A DNA stretch of 10,800 bases from assembly GCA_031283975.1 (NCBI GenBank), contig JAITAT010000040.1, forward strand, positions 1 through 10,800, given 5' to 3'. The notes below the pieces were generated by a model. That model was not told where the DNA came from. It did not search any database and saw only the letters and a program-made list of their open reading frames with translations. The number at the start of each line of letters is the position of its first letter. Position 1 is the first letter of the stretch. This DNA comes from Synergistaceae bacterium (GTDB lineage: Bacteria; Synergistota; Synergistia; Synergistales; Synergistaceae). A program made the translations under genes and the position numbers. Positions 1 through 7,354 of this stretch are shown here, piece by piece.

Positions 1-21
1 TGCTTCCTCTTTTGCGTTTTG

Positions 22-62
22 TTGACTTATCGCCCGGACGATGATAGTATTTACCGTATAAT
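22..62 (+). promoter_or_regulatory. Probable sigma-70-type promoter upstream of the M20 hydrolase gene
   Basis: TTGACT at 22-27 (5 of 6 matches to the -35 consensus) is followed after exactly 17 bp by TAGTAT at 45-50, a fair -10 box. A perfect TATAAT lies at 57-62 but has no good -35 at the right distance, so it may be an alternative -10 or just part of the AT-rich stretch. The leader down to the ATG at 160 is about 100 nt and very AT-rich compared with the GC-rich genes around it. This promoter would drive the M20-NhaC-LctP cassette. Transcription start is inferred only. Confidence 0.5.
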
Positions 63-94
63 ATTGAAGTATTTAACGTAATTAATGTAAATAA
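47..94. promoter_or_regulatory. Iterated operator-like repeats around the promoter
   Basis: GTATTTACCGTA at 47-58 and GTATTTAACGTA at 69-80 are direct repeats with 11 of 12 bases identical and start-to-start spacing of 22 bp, about two helical turns. A third, weaker copy lies inverted at 83-93 (its complement reads TATTTACATTA). Copies two and three form an imperfect 22-bp dyad (72-93, 16 of 22 positions symmetric). The first copy overlaps the -10 region and the others lie just downstream, where a repressor would block transcription. The cognate regulator is not in this window. Repeats can arise by chance in AT-rich DNA, so this is tentative. Confidence 0.35.
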
Positions 95-159
95 TAGTTG
101 AATTTTGAACCTTAATGCCCGAAAATGGGTTAATTTTATAGGAAAGGTTGGGTTTGACG

Positions 160-1326
160 ATGGGTTCAGCAGGGGTAACTTTGCCTGATAACAGATTGTT
201 TATGCGCTATGACAGACTTATCCGCACGCCTAGCGTGACCGGAAACGAAGAGGCCGCGGCGGCGTACGTAGCCAAGGAACTTGAAGGCATGGGGCTGACC
301 GCGGAATGGCACTGGGCCGCGGAAGGGAAATGGCCGTCGATAAAAGCTACCCTGAAGGGTTCGGATCCATCCGCGAAATCACTGCTCCTCATAGGGCATC
401 TTGATACAGTCGCCGTAACGGACGGCTGGAAGACCGACCCTTTCACTCCCGTAGTGGAGGGCGACCGAGTGTACGCGCTGGGCTCGTCGGACATGAAGGG
501 CGGCATAGCCGCGGTGCTGGAAGCCGTGAACAGGTTCATCGAAAAAAGTGACGGGCACCCTCCAAACAGAGGCGACTTGCATCTGGCCTTTTCCGCCGAC
601 GAAGAGGGTTTGTCCCGCGGCACATACAAGATGCTGCGGGAGGGTCTTTCGGCCGACATGGCTATTATGGCGGAATGCCGGTTCGACAACATCGCGATTG
701 GCTTTCGCGGCCGATACAGCATGACAGCCGACGTGCGAGGCACAGCCGCGCACGCCAGCAGATATCCGGAGACTGGGCGAAACGCTATAATCGACGCGGC
801 AAAGCTGGCCGTTGCGATAGAAAATCTCCCGACGGCAAAACACCCCGAAGTAGGGAGCGGAACATGGTGTGTGCGTCACATAGAGGGCGGCATAAAAACC
901 ACGCTTTCCGTCCCCGACAAATGCGGCATTTTTATCGACCGTTACGTGGTTCCGGGTGAAACTTCCGCAAGTTGCGTGGCGCAGGTACTCGGAGCCGCGG
1001 CATCTCTTGGAATCGAAGACAGGGTGGATGTGGCGCTGACGAAAAGAGACACCCCGTTTATGGAAAGTTTCGTCATAGAGAGGGATCATCCGCTGCTTCT
1101 GTCGGTGGTACGTCACTTCAGGGAGGTGGCGGGGCGCGAACCGTCGCTCGAAATAGACAGGTCCGTATGCGACTCCAATTATCTGGTGGTTTTGGGCGGC
1201 ATTCCCACGGTAACGTTTGGACCGTCAGGAGAGGGATTTCACGGCCCGAACGAATTCGGATCGATGAAGGAGGTTGAACAGGCGGCTGAAATATACGAGA
1301 GAGTGATACGCGACATAATATGCTGA
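160..1326 (+). CDS. M20-family metallopeptidase/deacylase (ArgE/DapE/carboxypeptidase-like)
   Basis: This is a cytosolic, probably two-metal hydrolase of the M20 family (ArgE, DapE, carboxypeptidase G2, aminoacylase), which cuts amide bonds in N-acyl amino acids or small peptides. In the 388-residue product the family motifs appear in order: HLD around 80-82 (metal ligand H80, D82), SSDMKGG at 109-115 (bridging D111), ADEEG at 146-150 (general base E148 and ligand E149), an acidic ligand candidate E172 in AECRF, and FHGPNEF near the C-terminus with ligand H361. A typical dimerisation-domain insertion sits between about 175 and 290. I prefer ATG 160 because GGAAAGG at 141-147 is 12 nt upstream; a TTG at 148 would touch that site. 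There is no signal peptide. It heads a cassette with two carriers, suggesting it processes an imported substrate. The exact substrate cannot be told; NCBI-style names such as succinyl-diaminopimelate desuccinylase would be over-specific. Confidence 0.9.
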   Translation: MGSAGVTLPDNRLFMRYDRLIRTPSVTGNEEAAAAYVAKELEGMGLTAEWHWAAEGKWPSIKATLKGSDPSAKSLLLIGHLDTVAVTDGWKTDPFTPVVEGDRVYALGSSDMKGGIAAVLEAVNRFIEKSDGHPPNRGDLHLAFSADEEGLSRGTYKMLREGLSADMAIMAECRFDNIAIGFRGRYSMTADVRGTAAHASRYPETGRNAIIDAAKLAVAIENLPTAKHPEVGSGTWCVRHIEGGIKTTLSVPDKCGIFIDRYVVPGETSASCVAQVLGAAASLGIEDRVDVALTKRDTPFMESFVIERDHPLLLSVVRHFREVAGREPSLEIDRSVCDSNYLVVLGGIPTVTFGPSGEGFHGPNEFGSMKEVEQAAEIYERVIRDIIC

Positions 1327-1345
1327 TTACGACGAGGTGAGACGC

Positions 1346-2752
1346 GTGAGTGATTCAGAAAACCAAAATTTAAGCATACCAAAAGCATTATGTCTGTTTG
1401 TGCTGTCCATACTTATGATCTTTGGCGGGGTTCTCTGGGTGAAAGCGAATTCATCGATAGTGCTCCTTGCGGCCGGGGCGGCCAGCTCGGCGCTCTGTAT
1501 GATATGGGGCATCCGATGGAAGGACCTGGAGCGGGACATGATCGGCAATATAAACGCCATGCTGCCCGCCATATTGATACTGTTGTCGGTCGGACTGATG
1601 ATAGGCATCTGGATAGCGTGCGGAACGGTGCCTCTTATGGTCTATTACGGCCTCAAACTCCTCTCTCCCGGAACGTTTCTTGTGGTGACGCTGCTCCTGT
1701 GTACAATGATGTCGGTCTGCATGGGAACTTCCTGGGGTACCATAGGAACGGTGGGCGTGGCCCTGATGGGAATATCGGCGGGTCTTGAGGTTCCTCTTCC
1801 TTACACCGCCGGGGCCATAGTTACCGGCGCGATATTCGGCGATAAACTGTCGCCTCTCTCGGACACCACCGTCATGTCGTCGGCGGTCTCTGGCGTGGAT
1901 ATAATCGACCATATAAAATATATGCTGTGGACGACGCTGCCGCCATACATCATATCCCTTCTGCTGTATCTGTTCCTGGGGCGCGCGGCGGCCGGACACG
2001 TCATAACGGGAGACAGCATCGAAATCATAACTTCCAAACTCAGCGAAATATTCTCGCTTTCACCGATACTGCTCCTGCCTCCAATCGCCGTATTAGGACT
2101 GATATTGCTGAAAAAACCGGCGCTTCCGGTATTCACGGCGGGAGTCGCTTTGGGCTGCGTCCTGGCTTATTTCTTTCAAGGGTTGAGCCTTGGGGAAATA
2201 TCGTCGGCGCTTCAGAGGGGTTATACCGCAAAATCCGGCGCCGATATGATCGACAGTATGTTGATTCGGGGCGGGCTCAACAGCATGCTCGGATCGGTAG
2301 CGCTGCTCATAGCGGCCGCAATCTTCGGCGCCCCGCTGAAGACGGCCGGCGTTATCGACATACTGATAAATCTGATAAAAAGCAAGGCAAAGAGCGAGCG
2401 GCTCATGCAAATTTTCGCGTTCATAACGCACGGCGCGTTCTTCTGTATCACCGGCAGTTACTATGTCACGTTCGCGGTACTCGGTCCGGTTCTGCGCCCG
2501 CTTTACGACAGCTATACCCTGCACAGGGCGAATATATCCCGCATGCTGGAGGACAGCGGTACGGCGTTGGCGCCCATAATACCGTGGAGCGTCACCGGCG
2601 CGTTCATAGCGAACACACTGGGCGTCCCGACCGCGAAGTACATTATGTATTCTCCCCTGACATACCTCGGAATGGTTTTCCTCGTCATATACGACGTCAC
2701 CGAAGTCAAAATCTGGCGCAGGCCAGAGGGGGGCTACGGAGAACTGGACTGA
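1346..2752 (+). CDS. NhaC-family Na+/H+ antiporter (possibly a Na+-coupled carboxylate exchanger)
   Basis: This is an integral inner-membrane carrier of the NhaC family (TC 2.A.35), about 468 residues with roughly 11-12 hydrophobic segments. The family hallmark GAIFGDKLSPLSDTT is present at 161-175, preceded by MGTSWGTIG at 126-134, and the late-helix motif EDSGTALAPIIPW at 402-414 is intact. The family includes Na+/H+ antiporters and the Bacillus MleN malate-2H+/Na+-lactate antiporter, so an organic-anion exchanger is a real alternative given the lactate-permease-type gene next door. GTG 1346 is chosen because GAGGTGA at 1334-1340 sits 5 nt upstream; an in-frame GTG at 1337 lies inside that site. 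The gene begins 19 nt after the M20 stop, indicating cotranscription. Confidence 0.92.
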   Translation: MSDSENQNLSIPKALCLFVLSILMIFGGVLWVKANSSIVLLAAGAASSALCMIWGIRWKDLERDMIGNINAMLPAILILLSVGLMIGIWIACGTVPLMVYYGLKLLSPGTFLVVTLLLCTMMSVCMGTSWGTIGTVGVALMGISAGLEVPLPYTAGAIVTGAIFGDKLSPLSDTTVMSSAVSGVDIIDHIKYMLWTTLPPYIISLLLYLFLGRAAAGHVITGDSIEIITSKLSEIFSLSPILLLPPIAVLGLILLKKPALPVFTAGVALGCVLAYFFQGLSLGEISSALQRGYTAKSGADMIDSMLIRGGLNSMLGSVALLIAAAIFGAPLKTAGVIDILINLIKSKAKSERLMQIFAFITHGAFFCITGSYYVTFAVLGPVLRPLYDSYTLHRANISRMLEDSGTALAPIIPWSVTGAFIANTLGVPTAKYIMYSPLTYLGMVFLVIYDVTEVKIWRRPEGGYGELD

Positions 2753-2829
2753 GACAGAAAGCCCGCCGGGACGCGTTTTTTGATTCTTAACTGATATATC
2801 GCGACTATATTTGAAAGAGATGAAATAAC

Positions 2830-4386
2830 ATGGAGTCCATGAACATATTTTACTGGCTTGTTTCGGCCGCGCCGGTTATAGTCCTGCTCGGCTGCATTCT
2901 TCTGTTCCATTGGGAATCCTTCAAAGTAGGGGCCGTCTCGTGGTTCGTCGGAATTTTTGCCGCTTATGTATTCTTCAAAGCCGACGCGCGCCTGCTGGCC
3001 CTCGCAAACGCCAAAGGCATCGCGCTTTCCTTGTATGTGCTCCTGATAATCTGGAGCGCGATTCTCCTGTACAACGTGGTGGAGAGCGCCGGAGCCGTGA
3101 AAATCATAAGCGGCGCGATGCGGAAGATATCCGACGACAAGATGATCCAATGTCTCCTGTTGTCCTGGTGTTTTTCATCGCTTCTCCAAGGGATAGCGGG
3201 ATTCGGGGTACCGGTCGCCATCGTGGCGCCAATCATGGCCGAGATGGGCTTCGACCCCATAGTTTCAGTTGCGGCCTGTCTTGTTGGGCACTCTTGGTCC
3301 ATATCTTTCGGTTCGATGGGCTCGAGTTACAACGCCATCCAGTTGGTGACGGGTTTGCCCGGCGAGACGATAGGGCCGGTTATGTCCCTGCTGTTCGCGG
3401 CCGCGGTCTTTTCGACAGGATTCTCGGTTCTGCACATATGCGGAGGCTCCGCCGGCTTAAAAAAAGGCGCCGTGACCGTGTGCGTCATCGGAGCGCTCAT
3501 GTCGTTCACGCTCTGGTTCATGAATAAAATAGGCATGGCTCAGATAGCGACGCTTGCCGCGGGTATAAGCGGCTGTTCTCTGCTGTCCGTATTTTCGCTG
3601 CGGAAAAAGAACGGCGTCGATAAAATTCCCGTACGACAGGAAAACGGCATGCGTTTCCATGCCGCCTCGTCGCCTTATTACGTCGTCATCGCGCTCACTT
3701 TGCTGTTGCAGACGCCGGCGGTCAAAAAACTGCTCAACCCTTATTACTGGGGGCTCGATTTCCCGTCCGTGTCCACGGTTCTGGGATATACGGCCGACGC
3801 CGCGTCGAGCTATGCCAAGATACAATTTTTTTCGCATCCGATGCTGATACTGATCGCCGCCGCCCTGTTCGGAGCCGTCATCTATCCCATGAGCGGCAAG
3901 TGTGACCGCGGTTCCTCCGAATTGCTGCTGGGCGCGATAAAAAAGACGGCCGCGAAATGCGTGCCGATGTCCGTCGGCATCACGACGATAGTGATGATGG
4001 CGCTCGTCATGACGGACTCCGGGATGACAAATTTCCTCGCGCGGGGCATCGCCGAAACCTTTGGGATGGCCTACCCCTTGGCGTCGCCTTTCATAGGCGC
4101 CCTTGGCACGTTTATCACCGGCAGTAACACAAATTCAAACGTCATGTTTGGGATGATGCAGTACGAAACAGCGCTCGTACTGGGGAAAAGCGCCGTACTC
4201 ATGGCCGCCTCGCAGTCTGTCGGCGGTTCTTTGAGCGTATCCATCTCTCCTTCGACCATCATGACCGGCGCTACGAATGTCGGAATCGGAAAAGGCGGAG
4301 AGAATGAAATTCTCGCAAAGACGATTCGCTACTGGCTCGTCAACGTCTCATTGATAGGACTTATCGTCTGGTTTTTTGGGAGGTAG
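2830..4386 (+). CDS. L-lactate permease (LctP/LldP) family transporter
   Basis: This is a 518-residue polytopic membrane protein with about 12-14 hydrophobic helices, matching the usual length of the lactate permease family (TC 2.A.14), which imports lactate or glycolate with protons. Family landmarks are GIAGFGVPVAIVAPIM at 121-136, GHSWSISFGSMGSS at 153-166, and FITGSNTNSNVMFG at 428-441 followed by a QSVGGSLSVSISP stretch. The second motif departs from the NSTPVTFG form of classical LctP, and the start of the third reads FITG rather than FLTG, so the substrate may be a different small carboxylate. GAAAGAGATG at 2813-2822 is the SD for ATG 2830; an in-frame ATG at 2839 is an alternative. 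The 77-nt gap after the antiporter gene has no convincing terminator. Confidence 0.9.
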   Translation: MESMNIFYWLVSAAPVIVLLGCILLFHWESFKVGAVSWFVGIFAAYVFFKADARLLALANAKGIALSLYVLLIIWSAILLYNVVESAGAVKIISGAMRKISDDKMIQCLLLSWCFSSLLQGIAGFGVPVAIVAPIMAEMGFDPIVSVAACLVGHSWSISFGSMGSSYNAIQLVTGLPGETIGPVMSLLFAAAVFSTGFSVLHICGGSAGLKKGAVTVCVIGALMSFTLWFMNKIGMAQIATLAAGISGCSLLSVFSLRKKNGVDKIPVRQENGMRFHAASSPYYVVIALTLLLQTPAVKKLLNPYYWGLDFPSVSTVLGYTADAASSYAKIQFFSHPMLILIAAALFGAVIYPMSGKCDRGSSELLLGAIKKTAAKCVPMSVGITTIVMMALVMTDSGMTNFLARGIAETFGMAYPLASPFIGALGTFITGSNTNSNVMFGMMQYETALVLGKSAVLMAASQSVGGSLSVSISPSTIMTGATNVGIGKGGENEILAKTIRYWLVNVSLIGLIVWFFGR

Positions 4387-4390
4387 GAAT

Positions 4391-4552
4391 ATGGCTCGGC
4401 ACGTTAAAATGTTGTACACATCCTGCGCGGGATTCATATTGGGGTTCTATCTGTCTTACCAGGGCGGTATCAGTGAGAACGACGCGCTTATCATGGCATC
4501 GTTTGCCGTCTTGGGATTATCCTGCGCGCTGGCGCTCATCGCGAAGAAATAA
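4391..4552 (+). CDS. 53-residue two-helix membrane protein of unknown function
   Basis: This small open frame starts with ATG 4391, only 4 nt after the LctP stop, and is preceded by a strong GGGAGGTAGG site that overlaps the end of the permease gene. The placement suggests translational coupling. The product has a basic N-terminus (MARHVKM), a first hydrophobic segment at about 8-23, a short polar acidic turn (GGISEND, 25-31), a second hydrophobic segment at about 34-50, and a lysine end (AKK). It therefore looks like a hairpin with both ends probably on the cytoplasmic side. I do not recognise the family. Position alone suggests an accessory or stabilising subunit for the LctP-family carrier. 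Automated callers with length cut-offs may miss it. Confidence 0.7.
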   Translation: MARHVKMLYTSCAGFILGFYLSYQGGISENDALIMASFAVLGLSCALALIAKK

Positions 4553-4605
4553 AAAGTTTTCATGGTTTTTTGAATGTACACTCCCGCCGAGGATGGAGAA
4601 AAATC

Positions 4606-5985
4606 GTGAATATTCTGGAAATGACCGAAGTTAAAAAAACATTCGGCGGAATCGCGGCGCTGGACGGAGTGAATTTCCGCGTCAGCGAGGGGGAAATTCA
4701 CGGAATCACGGGCGAAAACGGCTCCGGAAAATCGACTCTCGCCCATATCCTCGCGGGGATCGCCGAACCCGATTCGGGCGAAATCTCCTTTTGCGGAACG
4801 CGCTGCCGTATAAGCGGTCCGGCGTCATCACAAGCGCTTGGCATCGGGGTGGCCTACCAGGATATTCCCCCTCTCAGAGGAATCACCATCGCCCAGACCA
4901 TCATGATGGGACGCGAACCGCACAACAGATTCGGAATCATCGATGACAGGCGCATCAACGAGGAAGCCGGTTCACTGCTCCGTGCGATCGGGATTACGGA
5001 CATATCCCCTCTCGATTACGCCGAACTGCTCCCCGAACGTCTCGGCAAGTTCGCCGGGATAGCGCGGGCGGTATTTTTGGGAACCAGGCTCGTGATTATG
5101 GACGAACCGTCCGATGGCCTGGACGCGAGCGGGATGGAGAAACTGTCGGCCATCGTGATGAAGCTGAAAAACAATGGTACGCCGGTTATTCTGATATCAC
5201 GCAATCCCGATATGATAACCGGGATGTGCGATCGCGTGACGGTTTTACGCGGCGGACGCGCGGTGAGGACTCTCGAATCAAAAGACGCGACGCCCGATGA
5301 ATTGCTGCGGATCATGGGCACAGCGCGCGCGGAATACCCTTCCCGCCCCGTTTCACCCGGAAAAACTCTCCTCGCGCTGCCAAAGCGCGGCATTGAGATA
5401 CGACAAGGCGAGACGGTGGGGATGAATTGCGCCGACGACGCGCGAAAAACGGAAATTATACGTTCGATATTGGGCATCGAGCCCAGAGGAAGCGGCGAGA
5501 CTTCCATATTCGGCATAAAAATGAGAACGGGCCCTCCGGGCAGCGCGACCAGATATCGAATAGGCTTGTCTCAAGACGAAAGAAAACTGCGGTGCGCCGC
5601 GCTTTGCGTGACGGCACGCAAGGCGTCGGCCTACGCGCGGGTCGAACACAGCCCGGCAAACGCCGGCGAGCGCTTCCTGCCGCTGCTGCAGGGATTCGGA
5701 CTGGGCCGCGGCCAGTCCGCGGAAACTGAGACGGTGATACAGAACCTTTTCACGCCGTCCCAGATATTGGGCGGACGAAGCCATTCCGACCTGATATTCG
5801 GCGGGGCGGACGTGGTGATTTTCGACGAGCCGTCCCGCGGCGCGGATGAGGCCGCGAAAGTGGAAATATACAACCTGACGGCGGAATTGACAGCGCGCGG
5901 AAAGGGAATATTGCTGTTCTCTCTCGACGTCCGCGAGATTGAAGGCATGTGCGGGAGAACTATCGGCTCGGCGGAGCGCGAATGA
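4606..5985 (+). CDS. Divergent double-domain sugar-type ABC ATPase with eroded motifs
   Basis: The 459-residue product aligns by eye to RbsA/MglA-type (CUT2) ATPases, which are usually about 500 residues with two nucleotide-binding domains. Domain 1 (about 1-240) has a perfect Walker A, GENGSGKST (36-44), Q-loop Q85, and Walker B LVIMDEP (162-168). The LSGGQ-type signature is replaced by LPERLGKF (142-149), and the switch histidine is arginine (R199 in ISRN). Domain 2 (about 255-459) has lost its P-loop (GMNCADDARKTE, 272-283) and its signature helix is altered and about four residues shorter (ILGGRSHSD, 387-395), although Walker B VVIFDEPSRGAD (403-414) is well kept. No permease or binding protein is nearby. 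GTG 4606 is preferred over TTG 4570 because GGATGGAG at 4591-4598 precedes it by 7 nt. The uninterrupted frame and retained Walker B sites argue against a simple pseudogene. It may bind ATP without normal transport turnover, or it may be decaying. Confidence 0.8.
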   Translation: MNILEMTEVKKTFGGIAALDGVNFRVSEGEIHGITGENGSGKSTLAHILAGIAEPDSGEISFCGTRCRISGPASSQALGIGVAYQDIPPLRGITIAQTIMMGREPHNRFGIIDDRRINEEAGSLLRAIGITDISPLDYAELLPERLGKFAGIARAVFLGTRLVIMDEPSDGLDASGMEKLSAIVMKLKNNGTPVILISRNPDMITGMCDRVTVLRGGRAVRTLESKDATPDELLRIMGTARAEYPSRPVSPGKTLLALPKRGIEIRQGETVGMNCADDARKTEIIRSILGIEPRGSGETSIFGIKMRTGPPGSATRYRIGLSQDERKLRCAALCVTARKASAYARVEHSPANAGERFLPLLQGFGLGRGQSAETETVIQNLFTPSQILGGRSHSDLIFGGADVVIFDEPSRGADEAAKVEIYNLTAELTARGKGILLFSLDVREIEGMCGRTIGSAERE

Positions 5986-5988
5986 CGA

Positions 5989-6018
5989 GAGGCCGGAGCT
6001 GTTCGCGGCTCCGGCCTC
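5989..6018. terminator. Hairpin terminator between convergent genes
   Basis: GAGGCCGGAGC at 5989-5999 pairs perfectly with GCTCCGGCCTC at 6008-6018 across an 8-nt loop. On the + strand it is followed by AAAATTTTAAATCTTATTTTT, a broken U-tract, so it best serves the ABC ATPase transcript, starting 3 nt after its stop. For the opposing dehydrogenase gene, whose stop is at 6038, the stem lies 20 nt downstream but no U-run follows it. Bidirectional use is plausible, weaker on the - strand. Confidence 0.7.
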
Positions 6019-6037
6019 AAAATTTTAAATCTTATTT

Positions 6038-7297
6038 TTATTCGAATCCTATGGTTTTCTTCCAGTCGCACATGGCGTGAACTTTCGCTTTCGCTTTTTC
6101 CAGCCGCTCGCCCTTGAAGCCGGGATCTATCTTTTGAGCTATGGCGGCCGCCATATCGAGGGTCGAAGCCGCGTTTTTCTCCCAGTCGGGGTCGCCCCGG
6201 AAATCGCGAAGGATGTCGTAGGTCAGCGTTCCCGGTTTGCTCTCCACCAGCACCTCACCGATGGCTTTCTCGATTTTAGATCCTTCCTCGCGCATGTCGA
6301 GATATTCGAGCATCATCTTGGAAGTCAGCAGCATGGCGCACGGGTTGACGCGGTACTTGTGCGCGTACTTGGGGACGGAACCGCTCGACGGTTCGAAAAT
6401 GGCCGTGCTTTCGCCTATGTTGCCGCTCGGAGCGAAGCCGAGTCCTCCGGTGAGCTGGCTCGCTTCGTCGGACAGTATATCGCCGAACACGTTGCTCGCG
6501 ACCACCACGCTGTAATCCTGGGGATTCTTGATGAGCCACATCGCCGTCGCGTCGGCGTTTTCCTCTATGCCTTTTATGCCGTACTGTTCATATTCTTTGG
6601 CTATTTCGAGGAACAGGCGTTTCATCATGCCGTCGGTCTGCCGGATGACGTTGGCTTTGTTGCCGCAGTGAACCGTTTTGCGCCCCGTAGCCTTAGCGTA
6701 CTCGAACGCGGCGCGGATTATGCGCTCGCACCCCTCTTTGGAAAACACGCGCCACGATACCGCGACCTCGCTGCACTTTTTAAAGCGCTCCATGCCGGGA
6801 TGCAGATCGAAATGCTCCTTCGGAAGCGGGAAGAATTCGACGGCGGCGTACAGATCCTCGGTATTCTCGCGGAACATCACTATGTCTATTTTGGGCTCGC
6901 TCTTGAGCGGAGTGCCTATGCCGGGCAGCGATTTCGCCGGGCGGAGATTTATGTAGAGGTCGAACAACTGTCTCATCTGGAGTATCGCGGATTTGAAACC
7001 TTTGACGCCCGCCTTGGACGTGATCGCCGCCATGAGCGTGACGTCGGTGTTTTTTATGGACTCGATGGTCTCCGGCGGAACGGTATTGCACCGCGGATCG
7101 CCCTCGCCGAATTTAGACACCGACTTTTCCCATATGCACCAGCCCAGATCGGCGCGCACCCACTCGATGGGAAGATTCATCGACTCGAGAACCAGAAGGG
7201 CCCCCTCCATCATATCGTACCCGGAATCGTCTCCCGACATATAACAGACCTTATAGCGGTCTTTTTTCTCACGCACTTTCATAACATCACGGCTCAC
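6038..7297 (-). CDS. Isocitrate/isopropylmalate dehydrogenase family enzyme, predicted NADP+-dependent
   Basis: This is a cytosolic beta-decarboxylating dehydrogenase of 419 residues that would oxidise a 2-hydroxy-3-carboxy acid to a 2-oxoacid plus CO2. Visible catalytic features are R109, R119 (NLRP), R143 and Y150 in FRENTEDLY (142-150), K214, and the metal aspartates D249, D273 and D277 (GDILSD). Aligned by eye to E. coli isocitrate dehydrogenase, all five NADP+-selecting positions are present (K310, Y311, V317, Y360, R364). The substrate loop is mixed: S103 matches the isocitrate-contacting serine, but the following asparagine position is I105, next to L106, as in isopropylmalate enzymes. 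The cofactor-loop histidine is serine (S305). GTG 7297 is the start because AAGGAGGT lies 7 nt upstream; an ATG at 7342 falls inside a hairpin loop. Isocitrate, homoisocitrate or an alkylmalate are all possible substrates. It is last in the block of hydro-lyase genes. Confidence 0.9.
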   Translation of the reverse strand: MSRDVMKVREKKDRYKVCYMSGDDSGYDMMEGALLVLESMNLPIEWVRADLGWCIWEKSVSKFGEGDPRCNTVPPETIESIKNTDVTLMAAITSKAGVKGFKSAILQMRQLFDLYINLRPAKSLPGIGTPLKSEPKIDIVMFRENTEDLYAAVEFFPLPKEHFDLHPGMERFKKCSEVAVSWRVFSKEGCERIIRAAFEYAKATGRKTVHCGNKANVIRQTDGMMKRLFLEIAKEYEQYGIKGIEENADATAMWLIKNPQDYSVVVASNVFGDILSDEASQLTGGLGFAPSGNIGESTAIFEPSSGSVPKYAHKYRVNPCAMLLTSKMMLEYLDMREEGSKIEKAIGEVLVESKPGTLTYDILRDFRGDPDWEKNAASTLDMAAAIAQKIDPGFKGERLEKAKAKVHAMCDWKKTIGFE

Positions 7298-7322
7298 CGC
7301 GAATACCTCCTTAGGTTCGTTT

Positions 7323-7354
7323 TTCGCGGAACCGGTCATCAATCCGGCCGCGAA
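7323..7354 (-). promoter_or_regulatory. Intercistronic hairpin between the flavoprotein and dehydrogenase genes
   Basis: Read on the - strand, TTCGCGG then CCGG, an 8-nt loop (ATTGATGA), CCGG, TT and CCGCGAA form an 11-bp stem with a 2-nt bulge. It starts right after the flavoprotein stop codon and ends 11 nt before the AAGGAGGT site of the dehydrogenase gene. No U-run follows on the - strand, so it is unlikely to be a full terminator. It could protect or delimit processed mRNA ends and set different expression of the two genes. Confidence 0.5.

Noticed and set aside
148..159. TTG start for the M20 gene
   Set aside because: It directly abuts the GGAAAGG site, leaving no spacer; ATG 160 is the better start.
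2761..2811. Possible terminator (CCCGCCGGG then T-run) and promoter (TTGATT ... TATATT) before the LctP gene
   Set aside because: The stem is only 3 bp, the promoter spacing is 20 bp, and the inferred transcript would start within the SD site.
4570..4605. TTG-initiated extension of the ABC ATPase
   Set aside because: No SD at the right distance, and the encoded residues do not match the family N-terminus; GTG 4606 has GGATGGAG 7 nt upstream.
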